DNA of 12,181 nucleotides from Alphaproteobacteria bacterium (lineage in GTDB: Bacteria; Pseudomonadota; Alphaproteobacteria; Acetobacterales; Acetobacteraceae): assembly GCA_026225015.1 (NCBI GenBank), contig JAMFRY010000122.1, forward strand, positions 1-12,181, written 5' to 3'. The notes beneath the pieces are model-generated. The model worked only from the letters and a program-made list of their open reading frames with translations, had not been told where the DNA came from and ran no database searches. This document shows positions 11,534 to 12,181 of the stretch, in pieces (position 1 is the stretch's first letter; every line of letters starts with the position of its first letter). The position numbers were made by a program, and so were the translations under genes.

Positions 11534-12181
11534 TGCCCCAGCGCCTGCACGATTTCTTCGGTCATCTTCTTCGCATCGCCGAACAGCATCATCGTGTTAT
11601 CGCGGAAAAAAAGTTCGTTATCCACGCCTGCATAGCCGGACGCCATCGAGCGCTTCACGAAAAGCACGGTCTTCGCCTTATCCACTTCCAGGATCGGCAT
11701 GCCGAAGATCGGCGAGGCCGGATTGGTCTTTGCCGCCGGATTGGTAACGTCATTGGCGCCGATCACATAGGCCACGTCCGCGGTCGCAAATTCGTTATTG
11801 ATCTGCTCCAGCTCGAAGACTTCGTCGTAAGGAACATTGGCTTCAGCCAGCAGCACGTTCATATGCCCCGGCATGCGGCCGGCCACCGGATGGATGGCGT
11901 ATTTAACCTCGACGTTATCGGCCTTCAGAACATCCGCCATCTCGCGCAGAGCATGCTGGGCCTGGGCGACCGCCATGCCATAACCCGGCACGATAATGAC
12001 CTTGGAGGCATTTTTCATCATGAAGGCGGCGTCGTCGGCCGAACCTTGTTTGACCGGCCGTTGTTCGGCGGCGCCGGCGGGGCCTGCTGTCTCACCGCCA
12101 AAGCCGCCGAGGATGACCGCGATGAAGGAGCGGTTCATCCCCTTGCACATGATGTAGGACAGAATGGCGCCGGAGGAGCCG
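11530..12181 (-). CDS. pntB: NAD(P) transhydrogenase subunit beta, C-terminal part (5' end outside window)
   Basis: The membrane-bound proton-translocating transhydrogenase passes hydride between NADH and NADP+. The 216 visible residues hold the end of the membrane domain (GSSGAILSYIMCKGMNRSFIAVILGGFGG), a variable linker (about 25 residues, ETAGPAGAAEQRPVKQGSADD), and the whole NADP(H)-binding domain III. Key segments are VIIVPGYGMAVAQAQH, the AIHPVAGRMPGHMNVLLAEA segment followed by VPYDEVFELEQIN, GANDVTNPAA, and KRSMASGYAGVDNELFFRDNTMMLFGDAKK near the C terminus. The frame stays open to the window edge at 12181, so the apparent ATG at 12150 is internal and not the start. The TAG stop (11532-11530) overlaps the TAA of the convergent ferredoxin remnant. 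pntA and the rest of pntB should lie to the right. Confidence 0.95.
   Translation of the reverse strand, partial: GSSGAILSYIMCKGMNRSFIAVILGGFGGETAGPAGAAEQRPVKQGSADDAAFMMKNASKVIIVPGYGMAVAQAQHALREMADVLKADNVEVKYAIHPVAGRMPGHMNVLLAEANVPYDEVFELEQINNEFATADVAYVIGANDVTNPAAKTNPASPIFGMPILEVDKAKTVLFVKRSMASGYAGVDNELFFRDNTMMLFGDAKKMTEEIVQALGH

Noticed and set aside
11534..11747. Continuation of the ferredoxin frame as a real C-terminal domain
   Set aside because: The Ser/Arg/Pro-rich sequence is the antisense of the conserved pntB C terminus and has no ferredoxin similarity.
12150..12181. ATG at 12150 as the start of a separate short pntB-like gene
   Set aside because: The same frame continues upstream to the window edge with the conserved membrane segment GSSGAILSYI, so this methionine is internal to pntB.

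Overview
This 12.2 kb window comes from a GC-rich alphaproteobacterial chromosome. Protein character, and an intergenic palindrome of a kind I associate from memory with acetic-acid bacteria, suggest Acetobacteraceae (Acidiphilium/Acidocella-like). That placement is an inference; no rRNA or other marker gene is present. I see no tRNA, rRNA, CRISPR array, IS transposase or phage gene.

Layout. (1) 48-1568, plus strand: spermidine biosynthesis, speD (pyruvoyl AdoMet decarboxylase) and speE (spermidine synthase). They are separated by a 154-bp imperfect palindrome that contains a perfect 18-bp hairpin and a terminator-like hairpin. (2) 1608-6018, minus strand: a compact dTDP-L-rhamnose operon read rfbB-rfbA-rfbC-rfbD, ending in a family 2 glycosyltransferase of the rhamnosyltransferase-like type. 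The four rfb genes overlap by 4, 4 and 16 nt. Together they should make dTDP-rhamnose from glucose-1-phosphate and transfer a sugar onto a surface polysaccharide. (3) 6141-9387, minus strand: a marR-emrA-emrB multidrug efflux operon with 1-nt stop/start overlaps. A palindromic candidate MarR operator lies just upstream of marR. (4) 9493-10164, minus strand: a MarC-family membrane protein. (5) 10382-11227, plus strand: a HEAT-repeat-like protein of unknown role, preceded by short 15-bp tandem repeats. (6) 11274-11533, plus strand: a perfect FNR/FixK-type box (TTGAT-N4-ATCAA) upstream of a [2Fe-2S] ferredoxin remnant. The remnant has lost its first cluster cysteine through an apparent 10-nt deletion and frameshift, and its C-terminal part is gone. 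(7) 11530-12181, minus strand: the 3' part of pntB (NAD(P) transhydrogenase beta), cut by the window edge and converging on the ferredoxin remnant.

Most of the window is ordinary housekeeping and accessory metabolism. I found no convincing undescribed multi-gene system. The points most worth a second look are the decayed ferredoxin under an apparently intact anaerobic-regulator site, the speD-speE palindrome, the predicted MarR operator, and three places where short in-frame or intergenic tandem repeats have expanded.
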